Shown here: positions 1 through 8,376 of the stretch, piece after piece
Numbering within the stretch: the stretch's first letter is position 1
Layout of the letters: each line of letters opens with the position of its first letter
Assembly: GCA_902582845.1 (NCBI GenBank)
Contig: CACHTQ010000008.1
Span: 1-45,169 of the forward strand
Direction of reading: 5' to 3'
Length of the DNA: 45,169 nucleotides
DNA from: an uncultured Pelagibacteraceae bacterium
GTDB taxonomy: Bacteria; Pseudomonadota; Alphaproteobacteria; Pelagibacterales; Pelagibacteraceae
The notes under the pieces: generated by a model
What the model was told of the DNA's origin: nothing
What the model saw: the letters and a program-made list of their open reading frames with translations, nothing else
Databases searched by the model: none
Made by a program: the position numbers and the translations under genes

Positions 1-1
1 T

Positions 2-97
2 AAAAGTAAAAAGATACTTAAAATATTAAAAAAAAATAATTTTAGACATCTAAAAAAAATTGGAGTTAATTCAATATTTAAAAATATTTCTTTTTAG
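2..97 (+). CDS. 3' end of an unidentified CDS (partial)
   Basis: An open frame runs from the window edge to a TAG at 95-97, six bases before the next start codon. That tight spacing is typical of this genome and suggests the last 31 codons of an upstream gene. The visible tail is lysine- and isoleucine-rich (ending GVNSIFKNISF) and carries no motif I recognise. In DNA this AT-rich an open stretch of 31 codons could be chance, so the call is tentative. Confidence 0.35.
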   Translation, partial: KSKKILKILKKNNFRHLKKIGVNSIFKNISF

Positions 98-103
98 TCT
101 ATT

Positions 104-997
104 ATGGAACTTCCAATTGTAAATCACAAAGATTATTATGCCAAAATTGGTGATGATCATCGATTTCCAATTAACAAATTTGGAGCGCTAGCAGATTATT
201 TATTAAAAGAAAAGGTAGTTAGTAAATTTCATATACCTCATCCTTGTTCTGATGAAACTTTAAAAAGAGCTCATTCTGAAAATTATATTAAACAAATTAA
301 AAACAAAACTCTAGATATAAACGCAATTAGAAAAATTGGTTTTCCATTAGTTGATAGCGTTATTCAAAGATCTCTAGTTGCAACTGGTGGAACTGTTCTT
401 GCATCTAAACTTGCAATTAATTATGGCCTAGCTTGCAATACTGCTGGTGGAAGTCATCATGCAAATTATGATAGTGGAGCCGGATATTGTGTATTTAATG
501 ATGTAGCTGTTGCGGCTCATTATTTACTTGATAGAGGTTTAGCTGGAAAAATTTTAATATTAGATCTTGACGTTCATCAAGGAAATGGAAATTCTGATAT
601 TTTTAAGGATAATAAGAATGTTTTTACTTTTAGCATGCATTCAAAAACTAATTATCCATTAAAAAAATCAATCAGCGATCTTGATGTAGATCTTAATGAT
701 AACATGGAAGATCATGATTATCTTAAAGTTTTAAAATATTATTTAGCTCAATTAAATGAGGAAAATTTTGATTTTGTTTTTTATATAGCGGGAGTTGATA
801 TTCATTTTAATGATAGACTAGGTAAACTTAAAATTTCTGATGAAGGAATAAGGACAAGAGATGAAATAGTTACTGAGAACTTTTTTTCACGAGGTATTCC
901 TCTATGTGGTGTACTAGGTGGTGGTTACAACAAAGATTTTGATAAACTTGTTGAATTACACTCTATTTTACATCAATCTTGTGCTAAACTAATTTAA
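104..997 (+). CDS. Histone deacetylase-like amidohydrolase (HDAC / acetoin-utilisation / acetylpolyamine family)
   Basis: Zinc-dependent deacetylase of the arginase/deacetylase fold, probably cytosolic, removing acyl groups from lysine side chains or small amines; the substrate cannot be read from sequence. The family signature is complete: paired histidines at 118-119 (GGSHHA), the zinc site D156-x-H158 in LDLDVHQGNG, the second zinc aspartate D232 in AGVDIHFNDRLG, and the GGGY loop near 271-274. At 297 residues it is of normal length for the short bacterial class. It sits 2 bases before msrB, so the two are probably co-transcribed. No signal peptide is seen. Confidence 0.85.
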   Translation: MELPIVNHKDYYAKIGDDHRFPINKFGALADYLLKEKVVSKFHIPHPCSDETLKRAHSENYIKQIKNKTLDINAIRKIGFPLVDSVIQRSLVATGGTVLASKLAINYGLACNTAGGSHHANYDSGAGYCVFNDVAVAAHYLLDRGLAGKILILDLDVHQGNGNSDIFKDNKNVFTFSMHSKTNYPLKKSISDLDVDLNDNMEDHDYLKVLKYYLAQLNEENFDFVFYIAGVDIHFNDRLGKLKISDEGIRTRDEIVTENFFSRGIPLCGVLGGGYNKDFDKLVELHSILHQSCAKLI

Positions 998-999
998 AA

Positions 1000-1371
1000 A
1001 TGAGTAAAAAAAACCCCAAGTTAACTGCAGAGCAAAGATTGGTTATGTTTGAGGACGGAACTGAGCCTCCTGGCTCAAGTGAATTAAATAATGAAAAACG
1101 TGAAGGCACTTATCACTGTGCCAATTGTGATGCTAAGTTATTTTCATCTGAAACTAAATATGAAAGTGGATCTGGTTGGCCATCTTTTTTTCAGTCATTA
1201 CCTGACGCATTTAATACTAAAACAGACCATCTGCTTGGTTATCCGCGTACAGAATATCATTGTAAAAACTGTGAAGCTCATCACGGTCATATATTTGACG
1301 ATGGACCTAAACCAACTGGAAAAAGATATTGTAATAATGGTGTATGTTTAATTTTTAAGAGTAAAAATTGA
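1000..1371 (+). CDS. msrB: Peptide-methionine (R)-S-oxide reductase MsrB
   Basis: Reduces methionine-R-sulfoxide in oxidised proteins. At 123 residues it is a standard single-domain MsrB. Four zinc cysteines are present as C40-x-x-C43 and C88-x-x-C91, with the SGSGWPSF substrate loop at 56-63 and the HHGHIFDDGP segment at 94-103. The catalytic cysteine is C111 in GKRYCNNG. The usual RYCxNS continues here as NGVCLIF, placing an extra cysteine (C116) five residues after the catalytic one; whether it acts as a resolving thiol is unknown. No signal peptide, so cytosolic, unlike the MsrA at 26.6-27.1 kb. Start ATG lies 3 bases after the stop of the deacetylase gene. Confidence 0.93.
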   Translation: MSKKNPKLTAEQRLVMFEDGTEPPGSSELNNEKREGTYHCANCDAKLFSSETKYESGSGWPSFFQSLPDAFNTKTDHLLGYPRTEYHCKNCEAHHGHIFDDGPKPTGKRYCNNGVCLIFKSKN

Positions 1372-1630
1372 ATATATTTAGTGAAAGAAATTTTGAGAAT
1401 CTAATATAATAATTTTATCTTTTTTAACTCTTGTGCTTTTAATTTTGTTCAACTAATAATAGATATCTAATTGGGTTAAAAAATCGTTGATAATTCATGT
1501 CTTTTTTGTGATAATTTTGCAACATATCACTATTTTTTAATTTTTTGATTAAATAAATTTAGACAATTTAAACGAATTAATGCTAATAAATCACCATTAA
1601 TATATTAATTTAAGTTATGAAGGGAAATTT

Positions 1631-2317
1631 ATGAAAAACTTAAAAACAAGATTAGCTGTATTAGCTATATCTTTCGTTTCTTTCCTAGGAATCCAAACTG
1701 CTAATTCTGCATCGCTTGAAGGACTTTCAGTTGGTCTTGGATATAATTCAGGAGCTTATATGGGTACTGGTAAAGAAACATCTACTAGTGGTGCCGGAAC
1801 TGCTAGAGGAACAGATGGTAAAGAAACGGGTGTTTTCACAGATAGCGTTGCAAGTGCTTTCGTTGAATATAACGTGGGTATTGTATCGTTTGGAGTTGAG
1901 TATTATTTGGAAGACATTGAAACACCACAGAATACCAACAAACAAAGAGATGATGTTGAGAGTGGTTCGTTGAAAACAAACACTGTCAAAGCTTCATTTG
2001 AAGATCACACAACTATCTATGCGAATGTAAACATAACAGAAAATGCTTACGTTAAATTAGGTTATGTTATGGCAGATGTAGCAACAGAAGAAAGCTTAGG
2101 AACTGGTGGTGCTTATCCTAATGTAGATACAGATGGTTATACAATAGGTGTAGGTGTCCAGCATAACGCAGATAATGGTTTCTTTGTAAGATTAGAAGGT
2201 ACAGTATCTGATTATGATGATGTGTCTGCAAGCAACTCCAATGAGGCTGATAAGAAAGTTTCAGTAAGTAATATGTATGGAGCTGCAGCGTCACTTAAAG
2301 TTGGAAAATCATTCTAA
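1631..2317 (+). CDS. Outer-membrane beta-barrel protein (OmpA/Opa-like porin-type barrel)
   Basis: A 228-residue exported protein. It has a clear Sec signal peptide (charged start, hydrophobic 8-22, cleavage near 26-27 after TANSA). The mature part alternates polar and hydrophobic residues, rich in Gly, Thr, Ser and Tyr, with acidic loops and a terminal Phe (KVGKSF). These are hallmarks of an 8- or 10-strand outer-membrane barrel. It stands alone, with 259 bases upstream, a good ribosome-binding site (AAGGGA, 5-6 bases before ATG) and a strong terminator after it. Its GC content is higher than its neighbours, as expected for a highly expressed gene. The ligand or role is not evident. Confidence 0.8.
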   Translation: MKNLKTRLAVLAISFVSFLGIQTANSASLEGLSVGLGYNSGAYMGTGKETSTSGAGTARGTDGKETGVFTDSVASAFVEYNVGIVSFGVEYYLEDIETPQNTNKQRDDVESGSLKTNTVKASFEDHTTIYANVNITENAYVKLGYVMADVATEESLGTGGAYPNVDTDGYTIGVGVQHNADNGFFVRLEGTVSDYDDVSASNSNEADKKVSVSNMYGAAASLKVGKSF

Positions 2318-2340
2318 CAAAAAGTTAAATTAAAATTTAA

Positions 2341-2372
2341 AAAAGGCTGGTTTCTAACCAGCCTTTTTTTTT
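2341..2372 (+). terminator. Rho-independent terminator of the outer-membrane protein gene
   Basis: A perfect 12-base stem (AAAAGGCTGGTT at 2341-2352 with AACCAGCCTTTT at 2356-2367) closes a TCT loop and runs into nine T residues (2364-2372). It lies 24 bases after the barrel-protein stop and separates it from the following ProC-like gene. Confidence 0.92.
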
Positions 2373-2407
2373 GTTCAAATAATCATTTCTTTAATGTAGT
2401 TTATGAT

Positions 2408-3166
2408 ATGAAGCTAGGATTTATTGGAACAGGAAACATTGTTTCAGATGTTGTTACAGGAATAAGCAATTCTAAAATTAACTATAAGCAAATAGTTATT
2501 TCACCGAGGAATAAAAAAAAAGCTCTATATTTAAAAAGAAGATTTAAAAAAATAACTATAGCTAGAAATAATCAAGAAGTTATTAATAATTCAGATTGGA
2601 TCTTTCTTGGACTTTTACCAAAAATTGGTGAAAAAATCCTACCTGGTCTAAAATTCAAAAAAAACCAAATATTGATAAGTTTTATGTCTACACCTAATTA
2701 TTCAAGATTAGAAAAATTAATAAAAAAAAAATTAATTATTGTCAGAGCTATACCAATGCCTCCAATAAGACTAGGTAAAGGACCAGTAGCGATCTTTCCA
2801 CCTAATAAAAAAGTAAAAAACTTTTTTAACAATCTTGGGACAACAATTGAAATAAATAATGAAAAATTATCTAAAAATTTTTGGGCGATATCTGGCACTA
2901 TGGCATCTTTTTATGAATTATTAAACATTCTATCAAATTGGCTCATTAGAAAAAAAATTAATAAATTAGATGCACAAAAATATGTTACTCTTTTATATTC
3001 AGCCCTGGCTGAATTAGCAGTTACTAGTTCATCAAAACCTCTCAAAAGATTAGTTGATGAGCAAACGCCTGGAGGATTAAATTGGCAGGGTGTAAATGAG
3101 CTTAAAAAGACTGGATATTATAAATTATTAGAGAAATCACTTAGAAATATCTATAAGAGATTATAA
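2408..3166 (+). CDS. Pyrroline-5-carboxylate reductase-like protein (ProC family)
   Basis: NAD(P)-dependent reductase related to ProC, which makes proline from pyrroline-5-carboxylate. The N-terminus carries the Rossmann glycine loop (GFIGTGNI, 4-11). The C-terminal helical dimerisation domain includes the family motif EQTPGG near residue 218. At 252 residues it is slightly shorter than typical ProC. It is unusually lysine-rich, and the segment RAIPMPPIRLGKGP replaces the more usual RxMPNTPxxxGxG, which could mean another imine or keto substrate. It lies 12 bases before livG and may head that operon, although the function of a reductase there is not obvious. Confidence 0.75.
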   Translation: MKLGFIGTGNIVSDVVTGISNSKINYKQIVISPRNKKKALYLKRRFKKITIARNNQEVINNSDWIFLGLLPKIGEKILPGLKFKKNQILISFMSTPNYSRLEKLIKKKLIIVRAIPMPPIRLGKGPVAIFPPNKKVKNFFNNLGTTIEINNEKLSKNFWAISGTMASFYELLNILSNWLIRKKINKLDAQKYVTLLYSALAELAVTSSSKPLKRLVDEQTPGGLNWQGVNELKKTGYYKLLEKSLRNIYKRL

Positions 3167-3178
3167 TCTAATTAAATA

Positions 3179-3964
3179 ATGCAAGATAATATTTTAGAAA
3201 TAAAAAATTTATCAAAATATTTTGGTGGATTAGCAGCTGTATCTAATTGTACATTAAAAGTAAAAAAAGGAACAATAACTGGTATCATAGGACCAAATGG
3301 TTCAGGCAAAACTACTTTATTTAATCTAATTGCAGGAAACCTAAAGTTATCTGCCGGCAATGTCTTATTTAATAATGAAAATATCACTAATGTTCCCTCT
3401 TATGAATTATTTTCAAAAGGATTGCTAAGAACTTTTCAAATAGCTCATGAATTCACAAATTTATCAGTATTAGAAAACTTAATGATGGTACCAGGCAATC
3501 AATCAGGTGAAAAGTTGATGAATGCTTTGCTCAAGCCTGGATTAGTTGCAAAAGAAGAAAGTCAAATAAAAGAAAAAGCAATGGAAGTGGTCGATTTTCT
3601 TAATTTAAGTCATTTAAAGAATGAATTAGCTGGAAACTTATCTGGAGGACAAAAAAAACTATTAGAATTGGGACGAACAATGATGGTAGATGCAAAGTTA
3701 GTTTTATTAGATGAAGTTGGTGCAGGAGTAAACAGAACTTTATTAAATGACTTAGGCACAGCTATAGAGAAATTAAATAAAGAGAAAGGTTACACTTTTT
3801 GTATGATTGAACATGATATGGATTTTATAGGAAGACTATGTGATCCAGTAATTGTTATGGCAGAAGGATCTGTTTTATTTGAAGGTTCGGTGGAAGATGC
3901 AAAAAAAGATGAAAGAGTAATTGAAAGCTATTTAGGCAGAGGTTCAAAAATAAAAGATAATTGA
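3179..3964 (+). CDS. livG: Branched-chain amino-acid-type ABC transporter ATPase, LivG class
   Basis: Cytoplasmic ATPase of a HAAT-family importer. Walker A is GPNGSGKTT (38-46), the ABC signature LSGGQ lies at 154-158, Walker B ends at D178-E179 and the H-loop histidine is H212 (IEHDMDF). The GLLRTFQ segment at 81-87 is typical of LivG, as is the length of 261 residues. Oddity: after the catalytic glutamate it reads DEVGAGVN where the family normally has DEPxAGLN. It is the first transporter gene of a tight livGFHM run; the next gene begins 2 bases after its stop. The true substrate (branched-chain amino acids, other amino acids, amides) is not determined by sequence. Confidence 0.9.
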   Translation: MQDNILEIKNLSKYFGGLAAVSNCTLKVKKGTITGIIGPNGSGKTTLFNLIAGNLKLSAGNVLFNNENITNVPSYELFSKGLLRTFQIAHEFTNLSVLENLMMVPGNQSGEKLMNALLKPGLVAKEESQIKEKAMEVVDFLNLSHLKNELAGNLSGGQKKLLELGRTMMVDAKLVLLDEVGAGVNRTLLNDLGTAIEKLNKEKGYTFCMIEHDMDFIGRLCDPVIVMAEGSVLFEGSVEDAKKDERVIESYLGRGSKIKDN

Positions 3965-3965
3965 T

Positions 3966-4673
3966 ATGGCATTTTTTGAGGGAAATAACATGACAGGTGG
4001 ATATGGTAAGGGTCCAGATATAATTAATTCATGCACTGTAAATGTTGAAAGAGGAGAAATAGTTTCCATTCTTGGACCTAATGGAGCTGGAAAATCGACT
4101 GCAATGAAAGCAATGTTAGGTTTACTAAATCTAAAATCAGGCTCTGTAATTATTGATGGTAAGGACATCTCAAAACTTTCTCCACAAGATAGAGTTAAAG
4201 AGGGAATTTCATTTGTGCCTCAAACAAAAAATGTATTTGCAGGAATGACAGTTGAGGAAAATTTGGAAATGGGTGCTTTCTTAGTCAATCAAGACTATAC
4301 AAAAGTGATCGATGAAATTTATAATCTTTTCCCGATTTTGACTGAAAAAAGAAAACAATTTGTGGGAGAATTGTCAGGAGGTCAAAGACAACAAGTTGCG
4401 CTAGGAAGGGCTCTTATGATCAAACCATCTGTGCTCATGTTAGATGAACCAACTGCAGGAGTTTCTCCAATAGTGATGGATGAACTTTTTGATCATATTA
4501 TTAAAGTAAAAAAAACAAACGTTGCAATCTTGATGGTTGAACAAAATGCAAAACAAGCTCTCAATATTTCTGATAGAGGATATGTATTAGTCACTGGTGA
4601 AAATCGTTATTCAGGGACAGGTAAAGAATTACTAAATGATCCAAGAGTAAGAAGCTCTTTTTTAGGTGGTTAA
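3966..4673 (+). CDS. livF: Branched-chain amino-acid-type ABC transporter ATPase, LivF class
   Basis: Second ATPase of the importer, 235 residues as usual for LivF. Walker A GPNGAGKST lies at 37-45, signature LSGGQRQQVALGRA near 137-150, Walker B followed by the normal DEPTAGVSP, and the MVEQNAKQAL H-loop region in which LivF has Gln in place of His. It presumably pairs with the LivG ATPase on the LivH/LivM permease dimer. The ATG overlaps no neighbour but is only 2 bases from the livG stop, and livH starts on the base after its stop, which implies translational coupling. Confidence 0.92.
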   Translation: MAFFEGNNMTGGYGKGPDIINSCTVNVERGEIVSILGPNGAGKSTAMKAMLGLLNLKSGSVIIDGKDISKLSPQDRVKEGISFVPQTKNVFAGMTVEENLEMGAFLVNQDYTKVIDEIYNLFPILTEKRKQFVGELSGGQRQQVALGRALMIKPSVLMLDEPTAGVSPIVMDELFDHIIKVKKTNVAILMVEQNAKQALNISDRGYVLVTGENRYSGTGKELLNDPRVRSSFLGG

Positions 4674-5684
4674 ATGGATTTTCTAAACGCGTTAATTCTT
4701 TTATTAAATTATATTTTTGTTCCTGCTCTTGCCTACGGATCTCAATTAGCTATTGGAGCCATATTTGTAACTTTGATTTATGGAATACTGCGCTTTGCAA
4801 ATTTTGCAACTGGAGACATGATGTCATTTGGCACAATGGTTGCTATACTTTTTACTTGGTACTTTCAGTCACTTGGTTTATCCCTCGGGTTTTTACCTAC
4901 CGCACTTTTAGCAATACCTTTTGCAATTCTCTTTATGGGTTTATACATGTTAATTATTGATAAGTTTGTATTTAAATATTACAGACTAAACAAGAGTCCT
5001 CCAGTTCAATTAGCAATGGTGAGTATAGGGGTGATGTTTGTTACTCAGGCAGTTGTAAGAATTATAATTGGTCCATCAGATAGAAGATTTTTTGATGGTG
5101 AAAAATTTTTAATTAGAGCAAGTGAATTTAAAGAAATGACAGGTTTAAACGAGGGACTTGCTATTAAGTCAACGCAAGTCATTACAATTGTTGTTACAAT
5201 AATTTTAGTTTCAACTTTATTCTGGTTTTTGAATAAAACTAAAACTGGAAAAAGTATGAGAGCTTATTCCGATAATGAGGATTTAGCATTGCTTTCTGGA
5301 ATAGATCCAAAAAAGATTGTCATGATAACCTGGATGATCGCAGCAATTTTAGCAACAATAGGTGGAGTTTTATATGGTTTAGATAAAAGTTTTAAACCAT
5401 TTACTTATTTCAATAACATGCTGCCAATATTTGCTGCCGCTATAGTTGGAGGAATTGGTAATCCTTTTGGTGCTTTTCTTGGAGGTTATGTGATTGCTTT
5501 TTCAGAAATACTTCTGACATACGCATATAAGAAATTCTTTATGTATGTATTACCAGAAAGCATGGAACCTGGTGGTTTAATTCAGTTACTTTCTACTGAT
5601 TATAAATTTGCAGTATCTTTTTCAATATTGGTAATTGTATTGCTTTATCGTCCATCAGGAATATTTAAAGGAAAGATATTGTGA
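4674..5684 (+). CDS. livH: Branched-chain amino-acid-type ABC transporter permease, LivH class
   Basis: Inner-membrane permease of 336 residues with about eight hydrophobic helices. Typical LivH features are visible: LIYGILRFANFATGDMMSFG near the N-terminus, and the cytoplasmic coupling segment TKTGKSMRAYSDNEDLALLSGI, followed by GGVLYGLD and AAAIVGGIGNPFGAFLGGYV. The last four bases (GTGA) are shared with the GTG start of livM, so translation is likely coupled. It forms a heterodimeric channel with LivM and is driven by LivG/LivF. Confidence 0.92.
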   Translation: MDFLNALILLLNYIFVPALAYGSQLAIGAIFVTLIYGILRFANFATGDMMSFGTMVAILFTWYFQSLGLSLGFLPTALLAIPFAILFMGLYMLIIDKFVFKYYRLNKSPPVQLAMVSIGVMFVTQAVVRIIIGPSDRRFFDGEKFLIRASEFKEMTGLNEGLAIKSTQVITIVVTIILVSTLFWFLNKTKTGKSMRAYSDNEDLALLSGIDPKKIVMITWMIAAILATIGGVLYGLDKSFKPFTYFNNMLPIFAAAIVGGIGNPFGAFLGGYVIAFSEILLTYAYKKFFMYVLPESMEPGGLIQLLSTDYKFAVSFSILVIVLLYRPSGIFKGKIL

Positions 5685-7051
5685 GAAAAAATTTAAATGT
5701 AATCGCAGCTTACAGTATTATGATGGGATTAATTATCCTTGTTGGTATATTTCAATCTTGGAATATTGCTTTATCTATCTTTAATTTATGTTTGATATCA
5801 GCTGTTATGACTATGGGCGCTAATATTCAATGGGGTTATGCTGGTTTAATTAACTTTGGAATAATGGGCTTTACCGCATTAGGAGGTCTAGCTGCAGTTT
5901 TAATTTCTGTTAATCCAGTTCAAGAAGCATGGAGTGCAGGGGGTACCAACATTCTTTTAAGTCTATTTCTTATTATTGGAATTGTTTTAGCTGTTAGATT
6001 TGTTCTTAAAAGATATCAAAAATCTAAAATTAGAAATTACGTTATCGCTGCAATAATCATTTTAGGAGTGATTATTATACGACTTGTCTCTGAACCTGGT
6101 ATTGAGGCAATTGAGGAAGTAAATCCAGCAAGAACTGGATTTCTAGGTGGGTTAGGGCTTCCAATAATTTTTTCATGGATTGTGGGAGCTTTCTTTGCTG
6201 GAGGATTGGCTTTTGTCATTGGAAAAGTGGCATTGGGCTTAAGAGCTGATTATTTGGCAATTGCAACATTATTAATATCAGAAATAGTTATAGCAATTAT
6301 TAAACATGAAGATTGGTTAACCAGAGGTGTTAAAAATGTAATTGGATTAAAGCGTCCTGCTCCATATGAAGTTAACCTACAAGAAACAGAATGGTTTATA
6401 AATCTAGTTGAAAAATTTAATTCAGGAAAATTAGCTTTGATTTCTGATCTGTCAGAAAGACAAGAAGCACTTAATCAATTTGTAATAGAAGGATCATCAG
6501 TATTTGTAAAACTTTGTTATTCAGGTTTATTTTTAGTTGTTGTGATTATTCTTTTAATCTTGACTCAAAAAGCTCTTTACTCTCCTTGGGGAAGAATGAT
6601 GAGAGCTATTAGAGATAATGAGGAAGCTGCTAATGCTATGGGAAAAAATGTAGTCAAACAACATTTGCTAATTTTTGTTTTAGGATCAGCTATTGTTGGT
6701 ATCGCAGGAGCTATGCTTGTAACACAAGATGGATTATTTACACCAGGAAGCTACCGACCTTTGAGATATACATTTTTGATTTGGGTGATGGTTATTGTAG
6801 GTGGAAGTGGAAATAATTTTGGAGCAATTCTTGGAGGTTTTGTAGTTTGGTTCTTATGGATTGAGGCAGCACCAATTGGATTATATTTGGTTAATTTAAC
6901 AACAGCAGGTTTAGAAGACACACATTTTTTAAAAGTTCATTTAATTGAAAGTGTTCCGTATTTCAGATTTTTAATGATGGGAATAGGCTTGTTATTAATT
7001 ATGAGGTATAGACCTAAGGGTATACTTCCTGAAAAAATAGAAATAAAATAA
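5681..7051 (+). CDS. livM: Branched-chain amino-acid-type ABC transporter permease, LivM class
   Basis: 456-residue permease, start codon GTG overlapping the livH TGA. It shows the LivM hallmark segment GADYLAIATLLISEI-like (here LGLRADYLAIATLLISE) and the coupling loop WGRMMRAIRDNEEAANAMGKN, then VVGGSGNNFGAILGGF. It is longer than many LivM proteins. The extra length is an insertion with two hydrophobic stretches near residues 90-135, and a soluble loop of about 50 residues near 215-265 that may face the periplasm. It is the last full-size gene of the operon and is followed 4 bases later by a micro-ORF. Confidence 0.9.
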   Translation: MRKNLNVIAAYSIMMGLIILVGIFQSWNIALSIFNLCLISAVMTMGANIQWGYAGLINFGIMGFTALGGLAAVLISVNPVQEAWSAGGTNILLSLFLIIGIVLAVRFVLKRYQKSKIRNYVIAAIIILGVIIIRLVSEPGIEAIEEVNPARTGFLGGLGLPIIFSWIVGAFFAGGLAFVIGKVALGLRADYLAIATLLISEIVIAIIKHEDWLTRGVKNVIGLKRPAPYEVNLQETEWFINLVEKFNSGKLALISDLSERQEALNQFVIEGSSVFVKLCYSGLFLVVVIILLILTQKALYSPWGRMMRAIRDNEEAANAMGKNVVKQHLLIFVLGSAIVGIAGAMLVTQDGLFTPGSYRPLRYTFLIWVMVIVGGSGNNFGAILGGFVVWFLWIEAAPIGLYLVNLTTAGLEDTHFLKVHLIESVPYFRFLMMGIGLLLIMRYRPKGILPEKIEIK

Positions 7052-7055
7052 AATT

Positions 7056-7127
7056 ATGAAATATATTATTACAGGTGCTGCAATAGCTTGGGCTTTATAT
7101 ATGGCAGATAAATATTTATTTTTTTAA
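7056..7127 (+). CDS. Candidate single-helix micro-protein (23 aa) closing the first liv operon
   Basis: ATG at 7056 is 4 bases after the livM stop, and the frame closes with TAA at 7125-7127. The 23-residue product begins MKYIITGAAIAWALYMAD and ends KYLFF: a short basic start, one uninterrupted hydrophobic helix, and an aromatic end, which is the layout of a one-pass membrane micro-protein. No ribosome-binding site is obvious apart from coupling to livM. The frame could be accidental, but a similar micro-ORF follows the second livM-like gene at 33933. Function unknown. Confidence 0.5.
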   Translation: MKYIITGAAIAWALYMADKYLFF

Positions 7128-7130
7128 AAA

Positions 7131-7161
7131 AAACCCCCGACATCAAACATGTCAGGGGTTT
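7131..7161. terminator. Bidirectional terminator between livM/micro-ORF and livK
   Basis: Inverted repeat AAACCCCCGACAT (7131-7143) with ATGTCAGGGGTTT (7149-7161), one mismatch, loop of five bases. Read on the minus strand it is followed by a long T run (complement of the A run at 7126-7133), so it is a strong terminator for livK. Read on the plus strand the T tract (TTTAATTCTTT) is weaker. It separates two convergent transcripts. Confidence 0.88.
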
Positions 7162-7181
7162 AATTCTTTAAAGATAAAAAA

Positions 7182-8363
7182 TTATCTTTGTTTTTTAGTT
7201 TTGAATTTTCCGCCTTTAACTTCTTGTTCTAAGAAAGAACCTTCAGCTTCACCGACGCTAGTAAAAGTAACTCCAGTTGCACCTTCGTAGTCAACTTTTT
7301 TACCTTTAGCTAATAAATCTAAACCTTTTTTAAGCTCACCTGGATAAATCTTTGTTCCAGGACCATTAGCAACATCCATTACATTTTTTGCAATTGATGC
7401 TCTATCAGTTGAGTTACCTGCTTGCATAGCTAAAACTATTAAAGCGGCAGCATCATAAGATTCTCCTGTGTATGGACCAGAACTATCTATACCAGCAGCA
7501 CTTGCAACTTTAGCAAATACTCCAGCTCCTTTTCCAGTTGAACCAGGTAATGAACCAAAAGATTTATTCAAATCTTTTCCAAATGCATCAACCAAAGATT
7601 GACCAATCATACCATCTGATAAAATAAATCTATCAAATGCACCTGAGTCTAAAGATGCTTGAATGATTCCTTTACCACCTTGGTCTAAGTAACCTATTAC
7701 TGCTACTGCATCACCACCTGCTGAAGCAAGTGTTGCTACTTCAGATGAGTAGTCTGCCTTACCATCTTCATGTGCAGTTACTGTAGTAACTTTAATACCA
7801 TGAGCTTCAACAGCTGCTTTATAAACATCTGCTAAACCTTTTCCATAGTCGTTATTAGTATAAGTGATTGCTACACTTTTAATTTTTCTGTCTTTAGTAA
7901 CATCAGCTAAGATTTGTCCACCTCTTGCATCTGAAGGAGCTGTTCTAAAAAAGTATCCTTTATCATCAAGAGTTGTTAAACCAGGAGATGTTGCTGAAGG
8001 TGAAATCATTACAACACCATTTGGTACTGCAACATTTGATGCTATTGCACCTGTTACACCTGAACAGTCAGCTCCCATAATTGCTGCAACACCTTGTGCA
8101 ATAACACCTTCGGCTGCTGCTGTTGCTGCCGCTGAGTCAACACAAGTTGAGTCTGCTCTTACAACTGAAATTTTTTCACCACCAAGTAATGATCCAGAAT
8201 CTGATGCTTCCTTAAAAGCAAGTTCTGCAGATGCTGCCATAGCTGGTGTAAGGGATTCAATTGGACCAGTAAATCCTAATATAATTCCCATTTTTACTTC
8301 TGCAAAAACATTTGTTGTAAAAGTAGAAACAAATATAAATGCAGCCACAAATAGTTTTTTCAT
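7182..8363 (-). CDS. livK: Branched-chain amino-acid-type ABC transporter substrate-binding protein, LivK class
   Basis: Periplasmic type-I binding protein, 393 residues, with a clean Sec signal peptide (MKKLFVAAFIFVSTFTTNVFA, cleavage after A21). The mature start VKMGIILGFTGPIESLTPAM is the usual opening beta-strand of the family, followed by the ligand-pocket regions GADCSGVTGAIA and MISPSATSPGL. It is convergent with livGFHM and most likely supplies that permease, although it has its own promoter. A GAGGAT ribosome-binding site lies just before the start codon. High GC and favoured codons fit the very high expression reported for such proteins in SAR11. Confidence 0.92.
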   Translation of the reverse strand: MKKLFVAAFIFVSTFTTNVFAEVKMGIILGFTGPIESLTPAMAASAELAFKEASDSGSLLGGEKISVVRADSTCVDSAAATAAAEGVIAQGVAAIMGADCSGVTGAIASNVAVPNGVVMISPSATSPGLTTLDDKGYFFRTAPSDARGGQILADVTKDRKIKSVAITYTNNDYGKGLADVYKAAVEAHGIKVTTVTAHEDGKADYSSEVATLASAGGDAVAVIGYLDQGGKGIIQASLDSGAFDRFILSDGMIGQSLVDAFGKDLNKSFGSLPGSTGKGAGVFAKVASAAGIDSSGPYTGESYDAAALIVLAMQAGNSTDRASIAKNVMDVANGPGTKIYPGELKKGLDLLAKGKKVDYEGATGVTFTSVGEAEGSFLEQEVKGGKFKTKKQR

Positions 8364-8376
8364 TATTATCCTCTTT

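Noticed and set aside
1372..1630. Search for a tRNA, sRNA or small gene in the 259-base gap before the outer-membrane protein
   Set aside because: Only AT-rich sequence with frequent stops in all frames, a promoter region and a ribosome-binding site; no cloverleaf or hairpin with a T run apart from minor AT repeats.
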